Counted from the stretch's first letter, positions 24,360 to 32,969 are shown. The stretch: 64,000 nucleotides of DNA from Propionicimonas sp020161015 (GCF_964266745.1 NZ_CAXWGX010000028.1:1-64000), one strand, 5' to 3'. The notes: generated by a model not told the origin, from the letters alone. Translations and numbers: made by a program.

Positions 24360-25370
24360 GTGACGACCGAAGAGGAACGCACCAAGGCGGCCACGATCTT
24401 CGACGTGGCGCGCCTGGCTGGCGTATCCCACCAGACGGTCTCGCGGGTGCTGAACGAGCTGCCCAACGTCCGTCCCGCGACCCGCGAGCGTGTCGAACGG
24501 GCGATCAAGCAGCTGCGCTACATCCCCTCGCCCGCGGCGCGGGCGCTGGTCACCCGTCGCTCCCGGACGATCGGCCTGATCACGACGGGCCTGCCCGAGT
24601 TCGGCCCGTCCACGACGGCGGTGAACTTCAACGAGGCGGCGCGCGAGGAGCGGTACGCGGTGATCATGGCGAGCCTCCTGCAGCTCGAGGCGAGTGCCTT
24701 CCGCCAGGCGGCGGAGACGCTCGTCCGCCAGAACGTCGAGGCGATCGTGCTGATCACCTCGAACCGGTCGGCGCTCGGCCTGCTGCAGGGCATGGACCTC
24801 GGGGTGCCGTTCCTGGGCGTGGTGTCGCAGGGCTCCGGCATCCACCGCGTCTCGCTCGACCAGTACGCGGGCGCGAAGCGGGCGGTCCGGCACCTCATCG
24901 ACCTCGGGCACACGCAGATCCGGCACATCGCCGGTCCGGTCGAGTCGATGGACGCGCTGGAGCGCATCCGCGGGTGGCGTGACACCCTCGCCGAGCACGG
25001 GCTGGTCGCCCACGAGCCGCTCTTCGGCGACTGGTCGGCCGCCAGCGGCTACGAGGCGGGACGCAGGCTCCTCGGCGAGGAGTTCACGGCGGTGTTCTGC
25101 GGCAACGACCAGATGGCGCTCGGGCTGATCCACGCGCTCACCGAGGGGGGACGCTCCGTGCCGGGGGCGGTGAGCGTGATCGGCTTCGACGACGTCCCGG
25201 AGGCGGCCCACTTCTCTCCGCCGCTGACCACGATGCACCAGGACTTCGCCCAGCTCGGTCGCGACGCGATGGAGGTGGTGCTGGCCGTGCTGTCGGACGA
25301 GCAGGCGCCCAACCCGCTCCAGCGCGTCCCCCAGCTGGTGCTGCGCGCGAGCACCGCGCCGGCCCCCTGA
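24360..25370 (+). CDS. LacI-family regulator of the CUT2 importer and mutarotase
   Basis: 336 residues: HTH TIFDVARLAGVSHQTVSRVL (about 11-30), hinge PSPAARAL near 60, effector domain with the DxxPGAVSVIGFDDVPEA pattern at the C-terminal side. The GTG at 24360 gives a short leader before the HTH; a GTG 63 bp upstream is possible but adds non-conserved sequence. It sits between the importer operon and galM, and both have a TGTTAG-type palindrome upstream, so it is the obvious candidate to bind them. Confidence 0.87.
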   Translation: MTTEEERTKAATIFDVARLAGVSHQTVSRVLNELPNVRPATRERVERAIKQLRYIPSPAARALVTRRSRTIGLITTGLPEFGPSTTAVNFNEAAREERYAVIMASLLQLEASAFRQAAETLVRQNVEAIVLITSNRSALGLLQGMDLGVPFLGVVSQGSGIHRVSLDQYAGAKRAVRHLIDLGHTQIRHIAGPVESMDALERIRGWRDTLAEHGLVAHEPLFGDWSAASGYEAGRRLLGEEFTAVFCGNDQMALGLIHALTEGGRSVPGAVSVIGFDDVPEAAHFSPPLTTMHQDFAQLGRDAMEVVLAVLSDEQAPNPLQRVPQLVLRASTAPAP

Positions 25371-25459
25371 ACCGCGCCGTCCGCGACGCGGGATCGCGCA
25401 CCTGTGGAATGGGCGGATTGCGCCGTCAGTTGTGGACGGGAGTCTGCCGCGTTCGCTGC

Positions 25460-25497
25460 TGTTAGCGCTATCGGAATCGACTCAGTTAGCGTTATCA
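25460..25497. promoter_or_regulatory. Tandem TGTTAGCG-type operators upstream of galM
   Basis: TGTTAGCGCTATCG (25460-25473) and AGTTAGCGTTATCA (25484-25497) are two near-copies, starts 24 bp apart, of the site at 19414-19427. The first half TGTTAGCGCTA is closest to the symmetric form TGTTAGCGCTAACA. Spacing of just over two helical turns would put two repressor dimers on one face of the DNA. Confidence 0.6.
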
Positions 25498-25585
25498 TTT
25501 CGTCACCAACTCGCGCACCAACCCCGGTTGAGAGGTCGATGATGATCCACATTTCGCGGCAGGCCCGTCGTGGCGGGACGCGTCG

Positions 25586-26623
25586 ATGAGCGCCGCCGGC
25601 AAAATCGTCCTGGAGAATGCGGACCTCCGCATGGAGCTGCGCCGCCTGGGCGCGACCCTCGCCCGGCTCGACCTGCGCCTGGCCGACGGCTCCTGGCGCA
25701 ACGTCGTCCTCGGATCGGCGTCCGAGGCGGACTACCTCGGGCCGAACATCTACCTCGGGATGACCGTCGGGCGCTTCGCCAACCGGATCGGCGGCGCGCG
25801 GTTCGTCCTGGACGGCACCGCCCACGAGGTGGACGCGAACGAGGGGCCGAACCAGCTCCACGGCGGCACGCAGGGCTTCCACTCCCGGGTGTGGGAGATC
25901 GCCGGCCAGGGGTCGGACTGGGTGGAGTTCTCGCTCTGCAGCCCTGACGGCGACCAGGGCTTCCCCGGTGAACTCGAGGTCTCCGCCCGCTACGAACTGT
26001 TCCCCGGAGGGGCCAAGGTCGCCTACCGGGCCACCACCTCCGCGCCCACGGTGGTCAACCTCACCAACCACGCCTACTTCAACCTCGACGGCGAGGCCTC
26101 CGGCAACACTGACGACCACTACCTGCAGGTCCGCGCCTCGCGCTACACGCCGAACCACGACGACGGCATCCCCACCGGGGAGATCCGGGACGTCACGGGC
26201 TCGGCGATGGACTTCCGCGGCTGGCGCCACCTCGGCTCCGCGCGCGTGGCGGCCGAGGCGGAAGCGGTCACGCGGCGGGGAGGGTTCGACCACAACTTCG
26301 TTGTGGACGGGTCAGGCATGCGCGAGCACTGCCGGCTGATGGGCTCCCGCGGGCTCACGCTGACGGTGATCAGTGACCAGCCCGGCCTCCAGGTGTACTG
26401 CGGCGACCACTTCGACGGCACCCAGGTCGGCACGTCCGGGACGGGCTACGTCCGACGGGCCGGCGTCGCCCTGGAGACGCAGGCGTTCCCGGACGCGCCG
26501 AATCAGCCCCACTTCCCGAGCACGGTGCTCCGGCCCGGCCAGACCTACCGGGCGACCACCTGCTGGGTGCTGGGGGAGTCGTCGCCGGTCGTCGAGGAGG
26601 CGCGGCCCCGCCGCAGGGGGTGA
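25586..26623 (+). CDS. galM: Aldose 1-epimerase (galactose mutarotase)
   Basis: 345 residues, full length. It interconverts alpha and beta anomers of galactose or glucose. Substrate-site motifs are present: GRFANRIGGARF, NQLHGG (His in the substrate pocket), VNLTNHAYFNLDG with the catalytic His, and the C-terminal ALETQAFPDAPNQPHFPS carrying the catalytic Glu. No signal peptide, so cytosolic. It follows the LacI gene by 215 bp and has its own tandem operators, consistent with handling the sugar delivered by the YtfQ-like importer. Confidence 0.92.
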   Translation: MSAAGKIVLENADLRMELRRLGATLARLDLRLADGSWRNVVLGSASEADYLGPNIYLGMTVGRFANRIGGARFVLDGTAHEVDANEGPNQLHGGTQGFHSRVWEIAGQGSDWVEFSLCSPDGDQGFPGELEVSARYELFPGGAKVAYRATTSAPTVVNLTNHAYFNLDGEASGNTDDHYLQVRASRYTPNHDDGIPTGEIRDVTGSAMDFRGWRHLGSARVAAEAEAVTRRGGFDHNFVVDGSGMREHCRLMGSRGLTLTVISDQPGLQVYCGDHFDGTQVGTSGTGYVRRAGVALETQAFPDAPNQPHFPSTVLRPGQTYRATTCWVLGESSPVVEEARPRRRG

Positions 26624-26712
26624 TTCCGGGGGCGCACGGCCGGCGTCCGTGGATGGAATTCACCATTGGGCGAGCTTGCGGGAGGTCGCCGATTGGGCCG
26701 TCCGCGATAACT

Positions 26713-26724
26713 TACGGTACCGTA
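26713..26724. promoter_or_regulatory. 12-bp palindrome TACGGTACCGTA upstream of the nitronate monooxygenase-like gene
   Basis: A perfect palindrome inside an AT-richer patch 30 bp before the GTG start, with TAGGGT just after it as a possible -10. It could be an operator, but it does not match the TetR sites at 28911-28961 (different spacing). The regulator is unknown. Confidence 0.35.
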
Positions 26725-26753
26725 GGGTAACGCACACCACCCGATCGGACACC

Positions 26754-28187
26754 GTGACAACGAACCTGCAGCCCGTGGTCATCCAAGGCGGCATGGGTAT
26801 TGCCGTCTCCTCCTGGACACTGGCGCGTGAGGTGTCCCTCGCGGGCCAGCTCGGCGTGGTCTCCGGCACGGCCCTGGACGGCGTCCTCGCGCGGTGCCTC
26901 CAGGACGGCGACCCGGGCGGCCACCGCCGCCGGGCCCTTGCGCACTTCCCGTCGCCCGCGATGGCCGAGCGGGTCCTGGCCAGCTATTTCATCGAAGGCG
27001 GGCGCGCGCCGGACCGACCGTACCGGCCGCACCCGACCCTCACGATCTCGCCGGGACGGGCCGCGGTCGAGCTCAGCCTGGTCGGCAACTTCGCGGAGGT
27101 GTGGCTCGCCAAGGAGGGGCACGACGGCCTCGTCGGGATCAACATGCTGGAGAAGATCCAGACCGCCAACCCCTCGGCCATCCTGGGTGCGATGCTCGCC
27201 GGCGTCGACCACGTGATCATGGGCGCGGGCGTCCCGCGCGAGATCCCCCGCCTGCTCACCGACTTCGCCGCCGGGCGCGCGGGGCGGCTGACCATCGACG
27301 TCGCCAACGCGACGCGGACCCATCGCGCCGTCCTCGATCCGGTCGACCACCTCGGCGACGACCTGCCCCCGCTGCGTCGCCCGCAGTTCCTGGCGATCGT
27401 GTCCCTGCACGTGCTGGCCGGCTACCTCAACCGGGATCCGGAGATCCGGCCGGACGGCTTCGTGGTCGAGGGGCCCCGGGCCGGAGGGCACAGTGCCCCG
27501 CCGCGCGGGAAGCTCGTCCTCGACGACGCCGGCGAGCCGGTCTACGGCGCGAGGGACGATGCGGACCTGGCCAAGGTGGCCGAGCTCGGCCTCCCCTTCT
27601 GGCTGGCCGGCGCCTACGCCTCGCCGGAGAAGGTGGCCGAGGCGCTGGCGGCGGGGGCGGCCGGGGTCCAGGTGGGGACGCTGTTCGCGATGGCGGCGGA
27701 GTCGGGACTGCGCCCCGATCTCAGGCGGCAGGTGCTCGCCGAGCTGGCCTCCGGCACGCTGGTGGTCCGCAACGACCCGCGGGCGTCGCCGACGGGCTTC
27801 CCGTTCAAGGTGGCCGAACTCGGGGGAACCCTCTCCGACGGCGAGCTGTACGCGGACCGCTCCCGGATCTGTGACCTGGGCTACCTGCGCTCGCCGGTCG
27901 AGCGCCCCGACCAGACGATCGGCTACCGCTGCGCGGCCGAGCCGGAGCACATGTACCTCCGCAAGGGAGGTGACCCGGCCGACCTGGCCGGACGCACGTG
28001 CCTGTGCAACGCGCTGATGGCGAATGTCGGACTCGGCCAGGTCCGGCGCAGCGGCTACGTCGAGGATGCCGAGGTGACGCTCGGCTCTGACCTGGCGTCC
28101 GCCCACCGGCTCATCGAGCGCCATCCGGCGGGCTGGACCGCGCGTGAGGTCGTGGAGTGGCTGGTGCCGGAGCCCGCGCGCCGGTAG
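26754..28187 (+). CDS. FMN-dependent nitronate monooxygenase-like (NPD/FabK superfamily) protein
   Basis: 477 residues. The N-terminus VIQGGMGIAVSSW and later AGAAGVQVGTLFAMAAESG are flavin-binding motifs of the nitronate monooxygenase/2-nitropropane dioxygenase barrel. At 477 residues it is clearly longer than bacterial nitronate monooxygenases (about 320-360). The extra C-terminal part (from about 380) contains CDLGYLRSP, YRCAAEPEHMYLRKGG and TCLCNALMANVGL, a cysteine-bearing extension I cannot assign. The GTG at 26754 was chosen because the flavin motif then begins at residue 9. Neighbours give no pathway hint. Detoxification of nitronates, or an enoyl-reductase-like role, are both possible. 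Confidence 0.75.
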   Translation: MTTNLQPVVIQGGMGIAVSSWTLAREVSLAGQLGVVSGTALDGVLARCLQDGDPGGHRRRALAHFPSPAMAERVLASYFIEGGRAPDRPYRPHPTLTISPGRAAVELSLVGNFAEVWLAKEGHDGLVGINMLEKIQTANPSAILGAMLAGVDHVIMGAGVPREIPRLLTDFAAGRAGRLTIDVANATRTHRAVLDPVDHLGDDLPPLRRPQFLAIVSLHVLAGYLNRDPEIRPDGFVVEGPRAGGHSAPPRGKLVLDDAGEPVYGARDDADLAKVAELGLPFWLAGAYASPEKVAEALAAGAAGVQVGTLFAMAAESGLRPDLRRQVLAELASGTLVVRNDPRASPTGFPFKVAELGGTLSDGELYADRSRICDLGYLRSPVERPDQTIGYRCAAEPEHMYLRKGGDPADLAGRTCLCNALMANVGLGQVRRSGYVEDAEVTLGSDLASAHRLIERHPAGWTAREVVEWLVPEPARR

Positions 28188-28197
28188 CCCCGCGGGG

Positions 28198-28884
28198 TCA
28201 GCGTTCCGCGGCCCTGGCCAGCCCCTGGAGCAGGAGGTCGAGGGTGAACTCGAACTCGTTCTGGCTGTCGCACCAGCCGAGGGGGTCCTCGGCGTTGTCG
28301 TGAACCTCGGCGGCGACCATCGCGGTCAGGTGGGGCAGGGCTTCGGCCATCGCGGCGAAGTCGGCCTCCGCGGCCTCCTCGTCGAGGGTGCCGCCGGCGG
28401 AGTCGGGGGAGAACAACTCCTGGGTGAACCCGAGGACCATGGTGCCGAGCGCGTGGATGGCCCGGTGGGCGAGGTGGTAGCTCAGCCGGCCGCGGACCAT
28501 GGTGGCCAGGATCTCCTCGTAGTAGGGGTACAGGCCCGCGGGGATGCTCCGGCGGGAGCCCAGGAGGCCCGGCGCCCACCGGTGGCGCACCATCACCGTG
28601 CGGGCCGCGAGGCACCGTGCACGCAACGCCGTTCGCCAGTCGTCGTCGTCGCGGACGGCGGCTCCGACGGCGGTGGCCACCTCGGCCAGCACGGCCTCGG
28701 CGAGCCCGTCGAGGAGCTGGTCCTTGCCCGGGACGTGGTGGTAGAGCGACATCGGCTCGACGCCGAGGTCGGCGGCGAGCCGGCGCATCGTGAGGGCGGG
28801 GAGGCCGTCGGCGTCGGCCAGCGCCATCGCCGCTGCGACGACCCTCGCGGGCGTCAGCGGGAGCCGGATCTCGCTCGTGGTCAC
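28198..28884 (-). CDS. TetR-family repressor
   Basis: 228 residues: N-terminal HTH (TMRRLAADLGVEPMSLYHHVPGKDQLLDGL, about 33-62) and a TetR_C_1-type all-helical ligand domain. The GTG at 28884 fits; the upstream frame is only antisense of the neighbour. It is divergent from the DUF4386 gene, and the 100-bp gap contains three phased palindromes, so it very probably represses both genes and is released by a small hydrophobic ligand. Confidence 0.88.
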   Translation of the reverse strand: MTTSEIRLPLTPARVVAAAMALADADGLPALTMRRLAADLGVEPMSLYHHVPGKDQLLDGLAEAVLAEVATAVGAAVRDDDDWRTALRARCLAARTVMVRHRWAPGLLGSRRSIPAGLYPYYEEILATMVRGRLSYHLAHRAIHALGTMVLGFTQELFSPDSAGGTLDEEAAEADFAAMAEALPHLTAMVAAEVHDNAEDPLGWCDSQNEFEFTLDLLLQGLARAAER

Positions 28885-28910
28885 GTCGCCCTCCTCACCT
28901 CTTGCGCCAA

Positions 28911-28961
28911 CCTTACACAGTATGGGAACCTTACGCAGTAAGGCAGCCTTACAACGTAAGG
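28911..28961. promoter_or_regulatory. Three phased TetR operators CCTTAC-N3-GTAAGG
   Basis: 15-bp palindromes start at 28911 (CCTTACACAGTATGG, one arm imperfect), 28929 (CCTTACGCAGTAAGG) and 28947 (CCTTACAACGTAAGG), exactly 18 bp apart. The last two have perfect arms. They fill the gap between the divergent TetR and DUF4386 genes. Regular spacing suggests cooperative binding of adjacent dimers. Confidence 0.75.
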
Positions 28962-28984
28962 CCCAACCGGAGGAGCTCTCACCC

Positions 28985-29686
28985 ATGACCACCACCACAC
29001 GTCGCCCCGAGGCGACCGCGCCCACCCTGATCCGCACCGCGCGCACGACCGGCCTGCTGTACCTCGGGCTGGCGATCACCGGACTCGTCGGGTTCATGCT
29101 CGTGCGGAACCAGATCTTCGTCCCCGCCAGCCCGGACGCGACGCTGGCGAACCTCGTCCAGCAGGAGTTCCTGGCGCGGCTCGGCGTCCTCGTCGAGATG
29201 GGCATCGTCCTCACCCAGGCCCTGGTCGCGCTGTGGTTCTTCCGCCTCTTCTCCAGCGTCGACCGCTTCGCCGCCGGCGCGATCGCCGCGTTCGGCCTCG
29301 TCAACGCAGTGGCGATCCTCGGCAGCGCGGCCGTGCTCGGGGCGGCGCTCGACGTCAGCCAGGACCCGTCCCTGGCCGCCGGCGGGGCGATGGCGCCCAC
29401 GGCACAGCTGCTCTACGTGGTGAGCGGCCACCTGTGGAGCGTGGGTGGGATCTTCTTCGGGCTCTGGCTGATCCCGATGGGCTGGCTCGCCCTGCGCTCC
29501 GGCTGGATGCCCGCCGCCCTGGGCTGGACCCTGATGATCGGCGGTGTCGGGTACGTCGCCAACGCGATGCTCGGCTCGCTTCTGCCCGATGCCGGCCCCG
29601 TCCTCGACCTGCTCACCCTCCCGGCGACCGTCGGCGAGTTGTGGATGGTGGGCTACCTCTGCATCAAGGGCGTGCGGCGTCCCTGA
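28985..29686 (+). CDS. DUF4386-family integral membrane protein
   Basis: 233 residues with about six hydrophobic segments (near 22-42, 68-90, 97-122, 138-160, 165-190 and 205-225). GLLYLGLAITGLVGFMLVR at the N-terminus and the overall pattern match DUF4386, whose function is not established. GGAGGAGC precedes the ATG by about 10 bp. Being the only evident target of the adjacent TetR repressor, it may take part in membrane stress or drug response, but that is guesswork. Confidence 0.75.
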   Translation: MTTTTRRPEATAPTLIRTARTTGLLYLGLAITGLVGFMLVRNQIFVPASPDATLANLVQQEFLARLGVLVEMGIVLTQALVALWFFRLFSSVDRFAAGAIAAFGLVNAVAILGSAAVLGAALDVSQDPSLAAGGAMAPTAQLLYVVSGHLWSVGGIFFGLWLIPMGWLALRSGWMPAALGWTLMIGGVGYVANAMLGSLLPDAGPVLDLLTLPATVGELWMVGYLCIKGVRRP

Positions 29687-29701
29687 CGCGGGCGGTGGCG
29701 T

Positions 29702-31171
29702 TCACGGGTGCTCGGACGGGTGGTCTCGTGCGACCGAGGGTTCAGTCGCTGCGCATGTCCTGCCGGATCGGGTGGCGTACTCGCTCTGGTAGTCCTCGTA
29801 GCGCTCTCGATGACGTCGCGACGCCTCGGGACGAGGGGTGAGTACCCCCGCCGTCCGGCCGGCGTACCCGGTTGCGCTCGGAAGCTCGCCGAGGTGTTCG
29901 AGAGCCAGGACGGCCCCTCCCATGAGGGACGCCTGCTGGGTGCCGTCGAGCTCGACATCCCTGCCGAGGACGTCGCAGCACATCTGAGTCCAGCGGGGTG
30001 AACTGAGGATCCCACCGGAGAGCCTGAGCCGCTCGGGGGTGCCGTGCTGCTCAGCCAGGGCCTCGTAGCACTGCAGGAGGTTGAAGAGCACCCCTTCCTG
30101 TGCAGAGCGGTACAGCGAGTGGAGGTCATGGTGCGCGGTCAGCCGCCGGAATTCCGCCCGCCGCGAGTCGTCCCAACCCGGGGATCGCTCGCCATGGATG
30201 AAGGGAAGGAAGAGCGGTTCGTCGCCGGCCATTCCTTCGCCCTCCAGCCAGTCGTAGGAGGATTGGCCGCCCGCGATGTTCTCTCGGAACCAGTCGAGGC
30301 AGTTGCATGCCCCCGACGTCGCTGCGCCACTCAGCCAGCCGTGGGTCGAGACGTAGCACCAGGTGGATGGGCCCGGGGGACGCGGGGTGTCACTCGCCAG
30401 GCGCAACGCTCCACTGGTGCCGACCGACACGGTCAGGACGCCGGGCTGCAGCGCTCCGGACCCGAGCTGGTTGGATGCTCCGTCGGCGATCGTCAGGAGG
30501 ACGGGTGCCCCCTCGGAGAGGCCCAGGAGGCGAGCGCCCCTCCGCGAGAGCGGACGGGCCTGTCGGGGGTCGGTCAGCGGGGGCAGCTGTCTGACCCGGA
30601 TACCGGCCCAGTCCAGAAGCTCGTCGTCGTAGGCCCGGTTCCGGGTGTTCAGGAGCCCGGACCCCGAAGCGAGGCACGTGGTCTGCAGCCACTCGCCGGT
30701 CAGGACCCAGTTCAGGTAGGTTCCCTCGTCGAGGACGAGCTGGTCGCCCAGGCGCACGGCGTCCTCCCTCAGGCGCCGGAGCGTGAAGGCCGGGTAGATG
30801 GCGCTCACCCCGCAGCCGCTGCGCTCGCCGAACCACGCGGCAAAGCCTTGTTCTCCGCGCAACCTGCGGCAGGTCGTCGCGGCGAAGCTGTGGGACCACA
30901 GGTAGACCGGTGATGACGGGCGAAGGTGGCGGTCGGCAAGGAGGAGCCCGTGCCATGTGCCGACAAGGGAGACCGCGGAGACCGTGCGTCCCTGGAGGAC
31001 GCGTCTGCCGAGCTCGAGCACGGAGGAGACCACGTCGTCCGCGTCGTGAGTGCCGTATCCTGCGTCGCCGCGTCGGTACGGCGCGGTGAGCACGGTCGTC
31101 GCGAAGGTGTCCGTGTCGAGGATCATCGCCTTGGCCGACGTCGTGCTCGCCTCGAGAACCAGGATCAGCAT
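29702..31171 (-). CDS. FGGY-family carbohydrate kinase, divergent
   Basis: 489 residues with the two-domain FGGY fold. The N-terminal phosphate-1 motif reads LEASTTSAKAMI, where Asp-Xaa-Gly-Thr-Thr is usual, so both the Asp and Gly are changed. The catalytic-base motif ADGASNQLGSGAL is intact, as are SVGTSGALRL and RLSGGILSSPRW. ATG 31171 was chosen because homology begins there; RBS is weak. Last gene of the leftward operon (binding protein, ATPase, permease, epimerase, SDR, kinase), separated by 143 bp from the SDR. It would phosphorylate the ketose or sugar acid made by the upstream enzymes. Gluconate, xylulose and ribulose kinases are all in this family; the substrate is unknown. Confidence 0.75.
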   Translation of the reverse strand: MLILVLEASTTSAKAMILDTDTFATTVLTAPYRRGDAGYGTHDADDVVSSVLELGRRVLQGRTVSAVSLVGTWHGLLLADRHLRPSSPVYLWSHSFAATTCRRLRGEQGFAAWFGERSGCGVSAIYPAFTLRRLREDAVRLGDQLVLDEGTYLNWVLTGEWLQTTCLASGSGLLNTRNRAYDDELLDWAGIRVRQLPPLTDPRQARPLSRRGARLLGLSEGAPVLLTIADGASNQLGSGALQPGVLTVSVGTSGALRLASDTPRPPGPSTWCYVSTHGWLSGAATSGACNCLDWFRENIAGGQSSYDWLEGEGMAGDEPLFLPFIHGERSPGWDDSRRAEFRRLTAHHDLHSLYRSAQEGVLFNLLQCYEALAEQHGTPERLRLSGGILSSPRWTQMCCDVLGRDVELDGTQQASLMGGAVLALEHLGELPSATGYAGRTAGVLTPRPEASRRHRERYEDYQSEYATRSGRTCAATEPSVARDHPSEHP

Positions 31172-31314
31172 CGTCGGAACCGTCTCGTCTGGGACCCGCA
31201 CCAGGAGGGGCAAGGGCGCGTCCCGCACCGCCCGTCCGGTCGAGGGCAGGGGCGGACTCGTCGACCGACGAGCGGTGCGGGACTGGGAGGAACAGCCTGG
31301 CGGGGCTGGCGGTG

Positions 31315-32103
31315 CTAGAAGACGGTGCGGACGATCCCGCCGTCGGTTCGCAGGACGGCGCCGTTGATGGCGCCCGTGGCCCCGCCGGCGACGAAGGTGA
31401 CAAGGGCGGCGACTTCCTCGGGGAGGATGAGCCGACCGATGATGGACGTCGAACGGTTCTCCGCCATGAACCGCTTCTCGGCCTCGTCGTAGGGCAGCTC
31501 CGGGAAGAGGTCCTGGACGAAGTGCTCCACCCCCGTGGTACGGGTCGATCCGGGCAGCACGGCGTTGACGGTCACCCTCGTCCCCCGGGTCGCCTCCGCG
31601 AAGATCCTGCTCACCGCCAGCTGCATCGTCTTGGTGGCGCTGTAGTGCGGGAGTTCGGGTGCCGGGGTCAGGGCGGCCTCGCTCGCGATGAACACCACCC
31701 GCCCGCTGTCGCGGGAGAGCATCCCGGGCAGGTAGTGCCTGGTCAGCCGGATCCCGCTGAGGATGTTGATCTCGAAGAGCCGCAACCACTCCTCGTCGGG
31801 AAGGTCGAGGATCGACCCGGCGTCGTACACACCCAGGTTGTTCACAAGGATGTCGACATCGGGCAGTTCGCCGATCAGGCGCTCGGTCCCGTCCCTTGTC
31901 CCACAGTCCGCGACCGCGGCCCGGAGGTCGGCAGCGGGGTGCAGGTCGCGGATCGACTCGATGGCGCCGGCGACGCCGGCCTCCGAGCGTCCGTTGACGA
32001 ACACCCGGGCGCCTTCCGCAGCGAGCGACCGAGCGATCTCCAGGCCGATTCCTCCGGTGGACGCCGTCACCAGCGCGGTTCGACCGCCAAGGTTGAGATC
32101 CAT
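31315..32103 (-). CDS. Short-chain dehydrogenase/reductase
   Basis: 262 residues of the classical SDR type. Cofactor motif TASTGGIG (13-20), NNLG at 88-91, catalytic Ser in IASEAAL and YSATK as the Tyr-Lys pair. It is clearly related to the SDR at 51365 (shared segments include VDILVNNLG and SGIRL), indicating that the two arms of this region share an ancestral unit. Probable role: NAD(P)-linked oxidation of a sugar or polyol. It lies 6 bp downstream of the epimerase gene. Confidence 0.85.
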   Translation of the reverse strand: MDLNLGGRTALVTASTGGIGLEIARSLAAEGARVFVNGRSEAGVAGAIESIRDLHPAADLRAAVADCGTRDGTERLIGELPDVDILVNNLGVYDAGSILDLPDEEWLRLFEINILSGIRLTRHYLPGMLSRDSGRVVFIASEAALTPAPELPHYSATKTMQLAVSRIFAEATRGTRVTVNAVLPGSTRTTGVEHFVQDLFPELPYDEAEKRFMAENRSTSIIGRLILPEEVAALVTFVAGGATGAINGAVLRTDGGIVRTVF

Positions 32104-32108
32104 GGCGG

Positions 32109-32969
32109 CTAGATCCTCGCCTCAGAGATGTGCTGCGCGATGAACGCCCGACCCGCGGCCGCCACCTCGTCCGGATCGTGCCAGGGGTCGCGCCACAGGG
32201 CGACGAGGTTGGCGAGGTCCGGGCCGAGGACGCTCGGGGAGAAGGTCTCGAACGTGATGGGGCCGGTGTACCCCATGCGGCCCAGAGTTCCGAACACCAG
32301 CTTCCAGTCGGTGTTGCCGGTGCCGAGGGGGCCGCGGTTGCTCTCCGCGATGTGCACGTAGCCGAGGACGTCCTTGACGGCGAGGAAGGCCTCGCCCAGG
32401 TTGCGCTCCTCGATGTTCATGTGGAACAGGTCCGCGTGCACGAACAGCGCATCCGGCCCGGCGGCCCGAACCACCTCGGCGGCCTGGTCGAGCGTGTTGA
32501 TGAAGTTGCTCTCGTAGCGGTTGAGTGCCTCGAGGCCCACCCGGATCCCTGCCGCGCGAGCCGCGTCTGCCACCCGGGTGTAGCTCTTGACCGCCTGCTC
32601 GAAGGCGCCGGCGGGGGGAGCGGCGGAGTAGCGGGCCACCGCGGAGAAGCCCGGCCCGCCCAGCTCGGTGGCACCCATCTCCTTCGCCAATTCGATGCTG
32701 CGCAGGAGCAGGTCCTCGCCCTTCTTCACCACCGCCGCATCGGCGCTGCCGATGTCCGCCTCGCGGGTGCCCGTGGACGCCGCCACGACCTTGAGGCCGA
32801 ACTCCGCTGCCAGGTCCGCCGTCATCTTCGTGTCGATCGTCTCGTAGTCGAGGATGAGGACCTCCAGCGCGTCGTAGCCGGCGCGCTGGGCGCGCGCAAA
32901 CGCATCCCGGGCGGTTGCCGGGGTCCATTCCGGGGTGAAGACAAGCATGTGGACGCCGAGCTGGTTCAT
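32109..32969 (-). CDS. D-tagatose/D-psicose 3-epimerase-like sugar epimerase (TIM barrel)
   Basis: 286 residues of the xylose-isomerase-like TIM-barrel family. The metal-binding residues of Pseudomonas D-tagatose 3-epimerase (Glu152, Asp185, His211, Glu246) have equivalents at Glu147 (GLEALNRYE), Asp180 (HADLFHMN), His206 (VHIAESNR) and Glu241 (TFETF), each offset by exactly five. That makes C3 (or C2/C4) epimerisation of a ketose or keto-acid very likely. The start at 32969 follows the permease by 7 bp. The protein belongs to the same operon as a CUT2 importer, so its substrate is probably the imported sugar or its oxidised form. Confidence 0.85.
   Translation of the reverse strand: MNQLGVHMLVFTPEWTPATARDAFARAQRAGYDALEVLILDYETIDTKMTADLAAEFGLKVVAASTGTREADIGSADAAVVKKGEDLLLRSIELAKEMGATELGGPGFSAVARYSAAPPAGAFEQAVKSYTRVADAARAAGIRVGLEALNRYESNFINTLDQAAEVVRAAGPDALFVHADLFHMNIEERNLGEAFLAVKDVLGYVHIAESNRGPLGTGNTDWKLVFGTLGRMGYTGPITFETFSPSVLGPDLANLVALWRDPWHDPDEVAAAGRAFIAQHISEARI

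Noticed and set aside
28911..28961. CRISPR-like array
   Set aside because: Three 15-bp palindromes at 18-bp spacing leave only 3-bp gaps; they are transcription-factor sites, not repeats with spacers.
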